Positions 32,486 through 41,836 of a DNA stretch of 64,000 nucleotides are shown piece after piece. Below the pieces are notes generated by a model. That model was not told where the DNA came from, did no database searches, and saw only the letters and a program-made list of their open reading frames with translations. Origin of the DNA: Streptomyces sp. NBC_01283 (GTDB lineage: Bacteria > Actinomycetota > Actinomycetes > Streptomycetales > Streptomycetaceae); the NCBI RefSeq assembly GCF_041435335.1, contig NZ_CP108430.1, positions 5,927,001 through 5,991,000 on the forward strand, in the 5' to 3' direction. The position numbers and the translations under genes were made by a program. How positions within the stretch are numbered: the first letter of the stretch is position 1; the number at the start of each line of letters is the position of its first letter.

Positions 32486-32536
32486 ATGTCTCGAAAAGAT
32501 TCGATGGACCTGATGGGTGTTGGAGTGCGACGGTAG
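32486..32536 (+). CDS. possible 16-residue leader peptide
   Basis: A short frame reading MSRKDSMDLMGVGVRR ends 36 bases before a strong terminator hairpin that precedes the EamA gene. It has no clear SD. Its last codons are CGA-CGG-stop. The order of short ORF, hairpin with U-run, then exporter is what an attenuator would look like, but this is suggestive only. Confidence 0.25.
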   Translation: MSRKDSMDLMGVGVRR

Positions 32537-32572
32537 CTCCGCAGCCAACCAAGAAGAGATCAGCCAAGAGAT

Positions 32573-32612
32573 CCCCGCCGGGTGGTGACCACCTCGGCGG
32601 GGTTCCTGTTTT
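32573..32612 (+). terminator. hairpin and U-run before the EamA gene
   Basis: CCCCGCCG (32573-32580) pairs with CGGCGGGG (32595-32602), enclosing a GTGGT-G-ACCAC inner stem, and TTCCTGTTTT follows. This is one of the few hairpins here with a U-rich tail. It ends the monooxygenase transcript or attenuates the EamA gene. Confidence 0.8.
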
Positions 32613-32655
32613 CCCGGGCCGTCCTCGTTAACCGGGAGAGAGACAAGGGATATCA

Positions 32656-33630
32656 GTGACTGTCCTGGACCGGACCACCTCCACCCGCACCGCGTCGAAG
32701 GCGAGCAAAGCGCAGGGGGCCGCGCGCCCCATCGGCCTCGGTCTCGCCCTCGCGGCGCTCGCCACGGTCGTCTGGTCGGGCAGTTTCGTGACCTCGCGGG
32801 CCCTGGCCGACAGCGTGCCGCCCGTCCAGCACGCCTTCTGGCGGTGGATCATCGCGATCGCGGCGGTGGCACCGTTCGCGGCACGCCAGGCCTGGCGGCA
32901 GCGGGTCGTGCTCCGCAAGCACATCCGCTTCCTGCTGCTCGCCTCGCTCCTCGGCGTCACCATCTACAACACCCTGGTCAACCAGGCGGGCGTGACCACC
33001 ACCGCGGGCAACATGGGCATGATCATGGCCGCGTCGCCGGTCCTGATGGCGGTGTACGAGCGCCTCGGCGGCGCGAGGCTCGGCGCGCGCCGGGTGACGG
33101 GCATGCTGATCGCCTGCGCGGGTGTCCTGGTCCTGGTGTCCGGGGGATCGCTCTCCATGGACTTCGCGGTGGGCGACCTGTGGGTGATCGCGGGGGCGGT
33201 GTCCTTCGGTTCGTACAGCGCGCTGCTCAGGCGGAAGCCGGCCGAGATCGGCGGACTGCCGTTCCTCTTCGCGACGTTCACGCTGGGTGCGCTGATGCTG
33301 CTTCCGGTGTTCGTGGCCAGCTTCGTGATCCAGGGCGGCTTCGAGCCGACCGTCGGGACGGTCTCGCCGCTCCTGTACGTCGGTGTCGTCTCGTCCGCGA
33401 TCGCCTTCTTCGCCTGGAACAAGGCGATCTCGATCATCGGCGCCGCTCGTGCCGGGGTCATCTACTACCTTCAGCCGGTGTGCGTCGCCCTGCTCTCCTT
33501 GGTGGTGCTCGGCGAGGCGATGGGGTGGCTGCAGGTGATGTGCATGGCGCTGATCCTGGGCGGCGTGGTGCTGGGCGCGGCGCGCGCGAAGTCCCCCACG
33601 ACGTCCCCCTCGCAGTCCCCCTCGAAGTAG
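32656..33630 (+). CDS. EamA/DMT-family exporter
   Basis: A 324-residue inner-membrane protein with ten predicted helices in two EamA repeats. The first begins GLGLALAALATVVWSGSFV and the second GDLWVIAGAVSFGSYSALL. The drug/metabolite transporter family includes amino-acid and metabolite exporters of the RhtA/YdcZ kind. GTG start with AAGGGA upstream. The C-terminal tail is Ser/Pro-rich. It is followed 51 bases later by a LysR regulator in the same direction. Substrate cannot be told from sequence. Confidence 0.9.
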   Translation: MTVLDRTTSTRTASKASKAQGAARPIGLGLALAALATVVWSGSFVTSRALADSVPPVQHAFWRWIIAIAAVAPFAARQAWRQRVVLRKHIRFLLLASLLGVTIYNTLVNQAGVTTTAGNMGMIMAASPVLMAVYERLGGARLGARRVTGMLIACAGVLVLVSGGSLSMDFAVGDLWVIAGAVSFGSYSALLRRKPAEIGGLPFLFATFTLGALMLLPVFVASFVIQGGFEPTVGTVSPLLYVGVVSSAIAFFAWNKAISIIGAARAGVIYYLQPVCVALLSLVVLGEAMGWLQVMCMALILGGVVLGAARAKSPTTSPSQSPSK

Positions 33631-33681
33631 GGGGCGCGTCCCGTGGGATCACCTTTGGTGACCAGTCGGTACGTTGACTCC

Positions 33682-34602
33682 ATGAGCGAGTGGGACATCA
33701 AGAAGCTGCAGATCCTGCGTACGTTGAGTGAGCGGGGCACGGTCACGGCGACGGCGCGGACGCTGCAGATGACGCCGTCGGCGGTGTCGCAGCAGCTGTC
33801 CAACCTCGCGAAGCAGCTGGGGGTGCCGCTGCTCGAAGCACACGGGCGGCGGGTCCGCCTGACGGACGCGGCACACCTCGTACTGCGTCACGCGGAAGCG
33901 GTATTCGCCCAACTGGAGCGTGCCGACGCGGAGTTGGCGGCGTACGCGCAGGGTGAGGCTGGGGAGGTGCGGGTCGGCGCCTTCTCGACGGCGGTGCCCG
34001 CGCTCGTCGTCCCCGCGGTGCGGGAGCTGCGGGCGGCGGCGCCGGGGATCTCGGTGCGGGTCCGTGAGGTGGAGGCGGCGGAGGCGTACGAGCTGCTGGC
34101 CGCGGGGGAGGTGGACGTGGCGCTCTCCCTGGCGGTGCAGGCGCCGGCCTCGGCGGACGCGGACTCCCGCTTCACGCGGGAGTCGCTCCTGGCGGACCCG
34201 CTGGACGTGGCGCTGCCGGTGGACCACGCGCTGGCGGCCTCGGAGGGTCTTCGGCTGGCGGATCTGGCCCGGGAGCCGTGGATCTTCGGGGGCAGCGGCC
34301 CCTGGTCGGAGATCACGCGGGCGGCGTGCGAGGGGGCGGGGTTCACGCCTGAGCAGGCGCATTCCGCCTCCGGCTGGACGGCGATCCTCGCCATGGTGGA
34401 GGCGGGGATGGGAGTCGCCCTCGTCCCGCGGATGGCGGCGGTGCGCCGTGACGGGGTGGTGATGCGGGAGCTGTCCGCGGATCGGCCTCGGCGGCATGTG
34501 GTGGCTGCGGTGCGGAGGGGGGCGGCGGGGGGTGCGGCGGTCAGCAGGGTCTTGTCGGCCCTCCGTGACGCGGTCCCTGCGCGGGGGGCGGACCCGGCCT
34601 AG
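33682..34602 (+). CDS. LysR-family transcriptional regulator
   Basis: This 306-residue regulator has an N-terminal helix-turn-helix (LQILRTLSERGTVTATARTLQMTPSAVSQQLSNL) and a periplasmic-binding-like effector domain (EVRVGAFSTAVPALV onward). The ATG at 33682 follows a TACGTT -10-like hexamer by nine bases with no SD, suggesting leaderless translation. Proximity to the EamA exporter gene suggests that it controls export, but the two genes are tandem rather than divergent as in many LysR-target pairs. Confidence 0.9.
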   Translation: MSEWDIKKLQILRTLSERGTVTATARTLQMTPSAVSQQLSNLAKQLGVPLLEAHGRRVRLTDAAHLVLRHAEAVFAQLERADAELAAYAQGEAGEVRVGAFSTAVPALVVPAVRELRAAAPGISVRVREVEAAEAYELLAAGEVDVALSLAVQAPASADADSRFTRESLLADPLDVALPVDHALAASEGLRLADLAREPWIFGGSGPWSEITRAACEGAGFTPEQAHSASGWTAILAMVEAGMGVALVPRMAAVRRDGVVMRELSADRPRRHVVAAVRRGAAGGAAVSRVLSALRDAVPARGADPA

Positions 34603-35089
34603 GGGCCACCCCTGCTTCCGGGGGCGTCCGAGGCCCCTCGTGACTCCGGGCCACACCGGCCCTGGTCGCGCTGCGCGCGATGCTTCCCCACCCACCCGCC
34701 CGCCCGATTGCCCCGTAGCGGGCGAGTACCGAGGTGTTTGTCTGTGGGTCGTTGCTGCTCTAGTCGCGCTGCGCGCGATGCTTTCCCGCCCACCCGCCCG
34801 ATTGCCCCGTAGCGGGCGAGTGCCGCGTCGTGTGGTCGCGCCGCGCGCAAATTTCTGCCACCCGCCCACCCTGTAGCTGCCGGGTAATCGGGTGGGTGGG
34901 TGGGAAAAAATCGCGCGGAGCGCGGTCAGGGTGGATGTGGCCGGTAGACGGCGTCCCGGCCACCTGTCCGCTGCGGGGCAATCGGGTGGGTGGGCGGGAA
35001 AGCATCGCGCGCAGCGCGGGCAGGTTCGGGGAGCGGCGGGGCCCGGAGTGGTGTGCCCCGCCCCCACCCCCGACCCCGCCCCCTCGGGC
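34603..35089. other. gene-free region filled with repeats
   Basis: This 487-base stretch between the LysR gene and pepN (convergent) has no supported gene. It is mostly a set of repeats described separately. The 3' portion (35035-35089) is C-rich and unremarkable. Confidence 0.7.
34664..35023. repeat. five-copy direct and inverted repeat family
   Basis: The unit is about 55-70 bases, consensus beginning GGTCGCGCTGCGCGCGATGC then a TTTCCCGCCCACCCACCCG stretch, ATTGCCCCGTAGCGGGCGAG. Copies A (34664-34733) and B (34762-34828) are direct. C (34834-34884) is direct but diverged. D (34885-34927) and E (about 34968-35023) are inverted. C and D together form a large hairpin. Confidence 0.8.
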
Positions 35090-37657
35090 CTACGCGTCCG
35101 CCGCCTGCGCCCGCAGCGCTCGCTCCACGCCTGCGCGGGATTCCGTGATCAGGCGGCGGAGGGCCGCTGACGGGGACGCCGAGGCCAGCCAGGCGTCCGT
35201 GGCGTCCAGGGTGGCCTGGGAGATCTGGAGCGACGGGTACAGGCCCACCGCGATCTGCTGCGCCATCTCGTGTGAACGGGAGTCCCACGCCCCCTTCACC
35301 GCCGAGAAGAACTTCTCCGCGTACGGCGCGAGGAGTTCCCGCTGGTCCGTCTGGACGAAGCCGCCGATGACGGACTCCTGGATCGCGTTCGGGAGCTTGT
35401 CGGACTCCACGACCGACGCCCACGCCTCCGCCTTGGCCTCCGGAGTGGGCCGCGCCGCCCGCGCCGATGCCGCGTGCCGCTCGCCCGCGGCCGTCTTGTC
35501 GCGGTCGAGCTCCGCCGTGATCCCGGCCTCGTCGAGCCGGCCGGTCGCCGCGAGCCGGTGCACGAAGGCCCAGCGCAGCTCCGTGTCCACCGCGAGGCCC
35601 TCGATCGACTGCTTGCCGGAGACCAGTTCCTCGATCAGCGTCAGCTGGTCCTCCGTGCGCGCCGTCGCGGCGAACGCCCGTGCCCACGCCAGCTGGTGGT
35701 CGCTGCCCGGCTCCGCCGAGCGGAGGTGCGAGAGCGTCGCCTCGGTCCAGCGGGCGAGCGCTTCGTCACGCCCGGCCGGAGCCGCGTACAGCTCAAGGGC
35801 CAGCTTCACCTGACGGTGCAGGGACTGGACGACCCCGATGTCCGACTCCTTGGCGATGCCGGACAGGACGAGGGAGAGGTACTCCCGCGTCGGGAGCTCC
35901 GCGTCCCGTGTCATGTCCCACGCCGACGCCCACGAAAGGGCCCGCGGCAGCGACGCCTCGAAGTCACCGATGTGCTCCGTCACGAACGCGAGCGACTCCG
36001 CGTCCATGCGGACCTTCGCGTACGAGAGGTCGTCGTCGTTCAGGAGGATGACCGCCGGGCGCTCGCGGCCCACCAGCGCGTCCACCGCAGTCAGTTCGCC
36101 GTCCACGTCCAGCTCGACGCGGTCCGTGCGCAGCAGCTTGCCGCTCTCCTCGTCGAGGTCGTAGAGGCCGATCGCGATCCGGTGCGGGCGCAGAGTCGGC
36201 TCGCCCTGGGCGCCGGCCGGGAGCGCCGGGGCCTCCTGCTTCACCGCGAACGACGTGATCCTGCCGGAGGTGTCGACGTCGACCACCGGACGCAGGACGT
36301 TGATGCCGGCCGTTTCCAGCCACTTCTTCGACCAGGTCTTCAGGTCGCGCCCGCTGGTCTCCTCAAGCGCGCCGAGCAGATCGGACAGGCGCGTGTTGCC
36401 GAACGCGTGCGCCTTGAAGTACGCCTGCACGCCCCGGAAGAACTCGTCCATGCCGACGTACGCGACGAGCTGCTTGAGGACGCTCGCGCCCTTGGCGTAC
36501 GTGATGCCGTCGAAGTTGACCAGCACGTCGTCGAGGTCGCGGATGTCCGCCATGATCGGGTGCGTGGAGGGCAGCTGGTCCTGGCGGTACGCCCACGTCT
36601 TCATGGAGTTGGCGAACGTCGTCCAGGAGTGCGGCCAGCGCGAGTTCTCCGCGTACGCCTGGCAGGCGATGGACGTGTACGTGGCGAACGACTCATTCAG
36701 CCAGAGGTCGTTCCACCACTCCATTGTCACCAGGTCGCCGAACCACATGTGGGCCAGCTCGTGGAGGATTGTTTCCGCGCGCGTCTCGTACGCCGCGTCC
36801 GTCACCTTCGAACGGAACACGTACTGGTCGCGGATGGTCACCGCACCCGCGTTCTCCATCGCGCCCGCGTTGAACTCCGGCACGAAGAGCTGGTCGTACT
36901 TGGCGAAGGGGTACGCGTAGTCGAACTTCTCCTGGAACCACTCGAAGCCCTGCCGCGTGACCTCGAAGATCGCGTCCGAGTCGAGGAACTCCGCGAGCGA
37001 GGGCCGGCAGTAGATGCCGAGCGGAACCGACTGGCCGCCAGGACCCTCGTATGAGCTGTGGACCGAGTGATACGGACCGACGATGAGCGCCGTGATGTAC
37101 GTCGACATGCGCGGCGTGGGCTCGAAGACCCAGACGTCACCGCTGGGCTCCGGGGTCGGCGAATTCGAGATGACCGTCCAGCCGGACGGCGCCTTCACGG
37201 TGAACTGGAACGTCGCCTTCAGGTCGGGCTGCTCGAACGACGCGAAGACCCGGCGCGCGTCCGGAACCTCGAACTGCGTGTAGAGGTAGGCCTGTTGGTC
37301 GACCGGGTCGACGAACCGGTGCAGCCCCTCACCCGTATTGGTGTAGTCGCAGTCGGCGACCACCTTCAGCTCGTTCGGCCCCGCCTCCAGGTGCCTCAGC
37401 GCGATGCGCGAGTCACGGAAGACGGCGGCGACGTCCAGCGCGTGGCCGTTCAGGACGACCTCGTGGACCGCGGGGGCCACCAGGTCGATGAAGGTCTCGG
37501 CGTCCGCCTCCGCGGAGTCGAAACGCACGGTGGTCACCGAGCGGTAGGTGCCGCCCTCTTGCGCGCCGGAGAGGTCGAGATCGATCTCGTACGAGTCAAC
37601 GGCGAGCAGCTTCGCCCGCTGCTGCGCCTCTTCGCGGGTCAGATTGGTGCCGGGCAC
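35090..37657 (-). CDS. pepN: aminopeptidase N (M1 family)
   Basis: An 855-residue cytoplasmic zinc aminopeptidase. The substrate-anchoring motif GAMEN lies near 262-266. The zinc site HELAHMWFGDLVTMEWWNDLWLNE supplies HExxH and the distal Glu. The C-terminal helical ERAP1-like domain spans about 530-855. GTG start with GAGGAGA eight bases upstream. Length matches actinobacterial PepN. A second, similar gene lies at 57316-59892 in the same direction, so the window has two paralogues with probably overlapping peptide-recycling roles. Confidence 0.95.
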   Translation of the reverse strand: MPGTNLTREEAQQRAKLLAVDSYEIDLDLSGAQEGGTYRSVTTVRFDSAEADAETFIDLVAPAVHEVVLNGHALDVAAVFRDSRIALRHLEAGPNELKVVADCDYTNTGEGLHRFVDPVDQQAYLYTQFEVPDARRVFASFEQPDLKATFQFTVKAPSGWTVISNSPTPEPSGDVWVFEPTPRMSTYITALIVGPYHSVHSSYEGPGGQSVPLGIYCRPSLAEFLDSDAIFEVTRQGFEWFQEKFDYAYPFAKYDQLFVPEFNAGAMENAGAVTIRDQYVFRSKVTDAAYETRAETILHELAHMWFGDLVTMEWWNDLWLNESFATYTSIACQAYAENSRWPHSWTTFANSMKTWAYRQDQLPSTHPIMADIRDLDDVLVNFDGITYAKGASVLKQLVAYVGMDEFFRGVQAYFKAHAFGNTRLSDLLGALEETSGRDLKTWSKKWLETAGINVLRPVVDVDTSGRITSFAVKQEAPALPAGAQGEPTLRPHRIAIGLYDLDEESGKLLRTDRVELDVDGELTAVDALVGRERPAVILLNDDDLSYAKVRMDAESLAFVTEHIGDFEASLPRALSWASAWDMTRDAELPTREYLSLVLSGIAKESDIGVVQSLHRQVKLALELYAAPAGRDEALARWTEATLSHLRSAEPGSDHQLAWARAFAATARTEDQLTLIEELVSGKQSIEGLAVDTELRWAFVHRLAATGRLDEAGITAELDRDKTAAGERHAASARAARPTPEAKAEAWASVVESDKLPNAIQESVIGGFVQTDQRELLAPYAEKFFSAVKGAWDSRSHEMAQQIAVGLYPSLQISQATLDATDAWLASASPSAALRRLITESRAGVERALRAQAADA

Positions 37658-37819
37658 GCGGTCATCTCCTCAGGTACGACTTGTGACGTTTCCAGCCATC
37701 CTTCCACGTGGATCAGCGGGCGCGCCGGGGCATTGTCCGCGGGCCGCCACGCGGCATTGTTCGCGGGCTGCCGTGCCGCTAGCATCCGCGCGTCGACACA
37801 CGCCCCGGGGGGAGCGTTC

Positions 37820-37906
37820 ATGGATCTTCGACGGTTGCCGCGCCTACCGCGATTACGCCGATTACCCCGACTACCCCGATTACGTGGCGCGGGGTGCGCC
37901 GCATGA
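37820..37906 (+). CDS. TTA-rich Arg/Pro/Leu leader ORF overlapping a monooxygenase gene
   Basis: A 28-codon frame with a strong SD (GGGGGGAG at 37807-37814, five bases before ATG). It encodes MDL then two near-identical nine-residue units RRLPRLPRL, then RGAGCAA. It uses three TTA codons (37853, 37862, 37880) plus two CTA codons, rare in such GC-rich DNA and dependent on the bldA tRNA for TTA. Its TGA overlaps the monooxygenase ATG as ATGA (37903-37906), so downstream translation is probably coupled to it. The cationic Pro/Arg peptide also recalls ribosome-targeting Pro-rich peptides. I know of no named family. Confidence 0.5.
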   Translation: MDLRRLPRLPRLRRLPRLPRLRGAGCAA

Positions 37907-39150
37907 TCGACGTGCTCGTCGCGGGAGCCGGGATCGGCGGGCTCACCACCGCGCTCAGCCTGCACGCGGCGGGCATCGGGGTACGGGTCATCGACGCGGT
38001 GGACGCGCTGCGGCCCGTCGGGGTCGGCATCAATCTTCTGCCGCACGCGGTGAGGGAGTTGACGGAGCTGGGCCTCGGCGCCGAGCTGGCCGCCACGGCC
38101 GTGCCGACCGCAGAGACGATCCACTTCGACCGGCACGGCAACTACATCTGGGGCGAGCCGCTGGGGCTCGCGCGCGGCCACCACTGGCCGCAGTACTCCC
38201 TGCACCGCGGCGCCCTGCAGCTGATCCTCCTCGACGCCGTGCGCGACCGCATCGGCGAGAACGCCGTACAGACCGGTACGGCGTTCGTGCGGTACGCCGA
38301 GCCGGAGGGGTCGGGCGCGCTGCGGGTGACCCTGCGGGACGTGCGGCGCGGGCGGGAGTTCGCGGTTCCGGTGCGTGCCCTGATCGGCGCCGACGGCCTG
38401 TACTCGGCGGTCCGGGCCCGGCTGCATCCCGGGGAGGGGCCGCCGCTGTGGAACGGCATCCGGATGTGGCGGGGCATCACCGAGTGGGACCCGGTGCTCG
38501 GCGGCCGGGCGATGGCCTTCGCGGGCAGCAACGCGACGGCCAAGCTCGTCGTCTACCCGATCTCGCGGGAGGCGGAGACGCGGGGGCGCGCGCTGCTCAA
38601 CTGGGTGGCGGAGGTGCGTTACCCGGTCCATCACCACGGGTCGCCGGGCCCGGTGGACTGGAACCGCGCGGGACGCCTCTCCGACGTCCTGCCGCACTTC
38701 GCCGGGTGGCGGATCGGGGACCTGGACGTGCCCGCGCTGCTCGCCGCGACCGGGTCCACGAGCCGGATCCTGGAGTACCCGATGGTCGACAGGGACCCGC
38801 TGCCGTGGTGGGGGCGCGGACCCGTGACGCTCCTTGGCGACGCGGCGCATCCGATGTACCCCGTGGGGTCGAGCGGCGGCTCGGAGGCGGTGCTCGACGC
38901 GCGGGTGCTCGCGCGGTGCGTGGCCCTTGCCGGGGTGGACCGGGCGGCCGGGCTGCGGGCCTATGAGGCGGAGCGGTGGGGTCCGGCCAACGAGGTGGCG
39001 CTGGCCAACCGGGCGATGCCGGTGGACGAGGTGCTGCGCACCGTCGCCGAGCGGGCGCCGGAGGGGTTCGCTCGGGTGGAGGACGTGCTGACGGGGGAGG
39101 AGCTCGGGGGGCTGGGGGAGGGGTATCGGCGTATGCGCGGGGATTGGTAG
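37903..39150 (+). CDS. FAD-dependent monooxygenase
   Basis: A 415-residue flavoprotein with the FAD motif VLVAGAGIGGLTTALSLHAAG, the DG motif LIGADGLYSAVRARL and the second FAD motif TLLGDAAHPMYPVGSSGGSE, the pattern of salicylate- and kynurenine-hydroxylase-like enzymes. The ATG at 37903 is preferred because it overlaps the leader ORF stop; an in-frame GTG at 37894 is possible. No ferredoxin or reductase genes are near, as expected for a single-component enzyme. Substrate unknown. The upstream TTA-rich leader suggests developmental control. Confidence 0.88.
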   Translation: MIDVLVAGAGIGGLTTALSLHAAGIGVRVIDAVDALRPVGVGINLLPHAVRELTELGLGAELAATAVPTAETIHFDRHGNYIWGEPLGLARGHHWPQYSLHRGALQLILLDAVRDRIGENAVQTGTAFVRYAEPEGSGALRVTLRDVRRGREFAVPVRALIGADGLYSAVRARLHPGEGPPLWNGIRMWRGITEWDPVLGGRAMAFAGSNATAKLVVYPISREAETRGRALLNWVAEVRYPVHHHGSPGPVDWNRAGRLSDVLPHFAGWRIGDLDVPALLAATGSTSRILEYPMVDRDPLPWWGRGPVTLLGDAAHPMYPVGSSGGSEAVLDARVLARCVALAGVDRAAGLRAYEAERWGPANEVALANRAMPVDEVLRTVAERAPEGFARVEDVLTGEELGGLGEGYRRMRGDW

Positions 39151-39212
39151 CGGTCTTCTGTGTCCCCGGCCCCCGCTCCTTCCCGAAAGCCCGCTGCGCG
39201 GGGGCGTCCTCA

Positions 39213-39252
39213 AGCGCCGGACGGCTGAAGGGATTCAGCCCGGACCGGCGCT
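39213..39252. repeat. Streptomyces-type intergenic inverted repeat
   Basis: AGCGCCGG-ACGGCTGAA and TTCAGCC-CGGACCGGCGCT form an imperfect hairpin. It resembles the common Streptomyces intergenic repeat built on GTCCTCAAACGCCGGACGG. It may also serve as terminator of the monooxygenase gene. Confidence 0.6.
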
Positions 39253-39381
39253 GGAAAGGCCCCCGCGCCGGAGCGTCCGCGGCGGAGCCGAACATGTCAC
39301 GGCCGGGAAGGGGCGGGGTGGGCGAATGCAACGTCCGAAATCCGCCAGCCTCCGCCCACCCCCACGCGCGACCCTCGGCAC

Positions 39382-39891
39382 ATGACCACGACCACCACTT
39401 ACGCGCCCCTCCCCATCACCCCCACTGCCCTCAAGGCACTCCGCGTCACCGACGACGCCGGCAACCCCTGCCGCCCCTACGTGGACGAGGAAGGCGGCGA
39501 CCCGCTCCGCTGCTGTCTGCGCCCCGTCGCCCCCGGCGAACGCGTCGCCCTCGTCTCGTACGCCCCCCTGCGCCGCTGGGCCCTGCGGACCGGTGCCACC
39601 CCCGGCGCCTATGACGAGCAGGGCCCCGTCTTCATCCACGCGGACGACTGCGAGGGCCCGGCGCCCAGCGGCGGGCAGTACCCCTTCGCCCGGCCCGGAT
39701 CCCTGCGCACCCTGCGCCGCTACAGCGCCGAGGGCCGCATCGTCGGGGGCCGCCTGCTTGAGATCCCGGACCCGGCCGCGGAAGGCTTCGACACCGCCTT
39801 CGCCGAGGCCTTCGCCGACCCGGAGGTCGCCCTCGTGCACGTCAGGGCCGTCGAGTACGGCTGCTTCCACTTCGAGGTCCGCCGCCCCTAG
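39382..39891 (+). CDS. DUF1203 family protein
   Basis: A 169-residue protein matching the DUF1203 pattern: PYVDEEGGDPLRCCLRPVAPGERVALVSYAPL near 30-60, GPVFIHADDC near 80-90, and a C-terminal VHVRAVEYGCFHFEVRR. The conserved Cys-Cys, His and Cys residues are present. Function is unknown for the family. No signal or membrane segment. No obvious functional partner: a repeat-rich gap is upstream and a decayed LysR/MFS remnant downstream. Confidence 0.85.
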   Translation: MTTTTTYAPLPITPTALKALRVTDDAGNPCRPYVDEEGGDPLRCCLRPVAPGERVALVSYAPLRRWALRTGATPGAYDEQGPVFIHADDCEGPAPSGGQYPFARPGSLRTLRRYSAEGRIVGGRLLEIPDPAAEGFDTAFAEAFADPEVALVHVRAVEYGCFHFEVRRP

Positions 39892-39897
39892 CCACGG

Positions 39898-40065
39898 CTA
39901 GGCGATCGCCCCCACCGCCCGCGCGAACGCCCGTACCCGCTCCGTCTCCGTGTCCCGGCGCCACACCATCCAGAGCACCGAGTCCGGCACCCCGTCCACC
40001 GGCACGAACGTGACGTCACGCCGCCCGTGGTACTCCGCCGTGGGGCGGTGCTGCTCGCCGCCCGG
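39898..40065 (-). pseudogene. LysR effector-domain C-terminus (remnant)
   Basis: The last 55 codons of a minus-strand frame, HGRRDVTFVPVDGVPDSVLWMVW to RAFARAVGAIA, look like the end of a LysR effector domain. The DNA-binding part is absent. The frame continues directly into an MFS fragment, so this is a fusion by deletion rather than a working regulator. Confidence 0.6.
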
Positions 40066-40470
40066 GAAGGTGCCGATGATGCCCGCGACCCCGTAGGCGA
40101 GGAGCAGCCCGCTGATCAGCCCGGCGCCCAGGCCGGGCACCCGCTCCAGGACGGGCCGTACGTAGGTGTACGCGGCCGAGTGCCCCGTCACCAAGAGCAG
40201 CACCACCAGGAGACCGGCCCGCAGCCTCGCGTTCCGCAGCAGTCCGGGGAACGTCCCGAGCCGAACCGCGGCCGACGCGGGCAGCGGCGGGAGCACCACC
40301 GCGAGCAGCCCGGAGACCGTCAGCGCGAACACCCCCATCACCGCGAACGCCCAGCGCCAGCCCGCGAGTTCACCGAGGAACGTACCGGCGGGGACGCCGA
40401 GCACGGACGCCACCGCGATGCCGCTGAAGATGACCGTGGTGGCCCGCCCCGCGGCCGCGGCCATCGCCCT
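40066..40470 (-). pseudogene. MFS transporter internal fragment (remnant)
   Basis: About 135 codons encode middle helices of a sugar or drug efflux MFS protein: TTVIFSGIAVASVLGVPAGTFLGELAGWRWAFAVMG-type sequence, and later GLISGLLLAYGVAGIIGTF. The N-terminal helices and the C-terminal half are missing. The 3' end runs in frame into a LysR tail. The 5' end stops at the 40449-40460 palindrome, where the opposite strand takes up the C-terminal end of a similar protein. Confidence 0.6.
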
Positions 40471-40603
40471 GGGCGCGCTCACCGGCGGCCTGGTCGCGGA
40501 CGGCCTCGGCACCACGGACGTGCTGTGGCTCGGCGGCGGCCTCGCGGCGCTCGCCCTGCTCGTCACGGGGTACGCGAAAGGGGCGGTCACCGCACCACGG
40601 TGA
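40442..40603 (+). pseudogene. MFS transporter C-terminal fragment (remnant, inverted)
   Basis: The plus-strand frame reads ALGALTGGLVADGLGTTDV then LWLGGGLAALALLVTGYAKG, typical of the last two helices of an AraJ/Cml-type MFS exporter. It meets the minus-strand MFS fragment head to head at the palindrome CCGCGGCCGCGG (40449-40460). This suggests an inversion within one ancestral transporter gene. Confidence 0.55.
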
Positions 40604-40610
40604 CCGCCCC
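40580..40610. terminator. terminator hairpin after asd
   Basis: GGGGCGGTCACCG (40580-40592) pairs perfectly with CGGTGACCGCCCC (40598-40610) around a five-base loop, 26 bases past the asd stop. It overlaps the last codons of the plus-strand MFS remnant. Confidence 0.8.
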
Positions 40611-40635
40611 CATCGGCGTACGTATGCGAAGAGCG

Positions 40636-41703
<1,068 letters not shown>

Positions 41704-41836
41704 TCATGCGTCTGTCCACGGCCGCCTTGTCCAATCCATTGTCCGGAGTACGGGATGTCACATTCCCGTCGTCCACGGCCGAACGTTTCTGGCCGCCCCC
41801 GCGTCCTAGGGGAAACGTGGGGACGGGAGGGGTGTC

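Noticed and set aside
32573-32602. T-box-like GGGTGGTGACCAC sequence before the EamA gene
   Set aside because: It lacks the conserved ACCGCG of the T-box antiterminator, and no Stem I was found; it is better read as the inner stem of a terminator hairpin.
34664-35023. CRISPR array
   Set aside because: Copies are in both orientations with uneven spacing and lengths, no unique spacers of constant size, and no cas genes.
39382-39891. Minus-strand frame opposite the DUF1203 gene
   Set aside because: The plus-strand product matches a known family; the minus-strand frame is its mirror.
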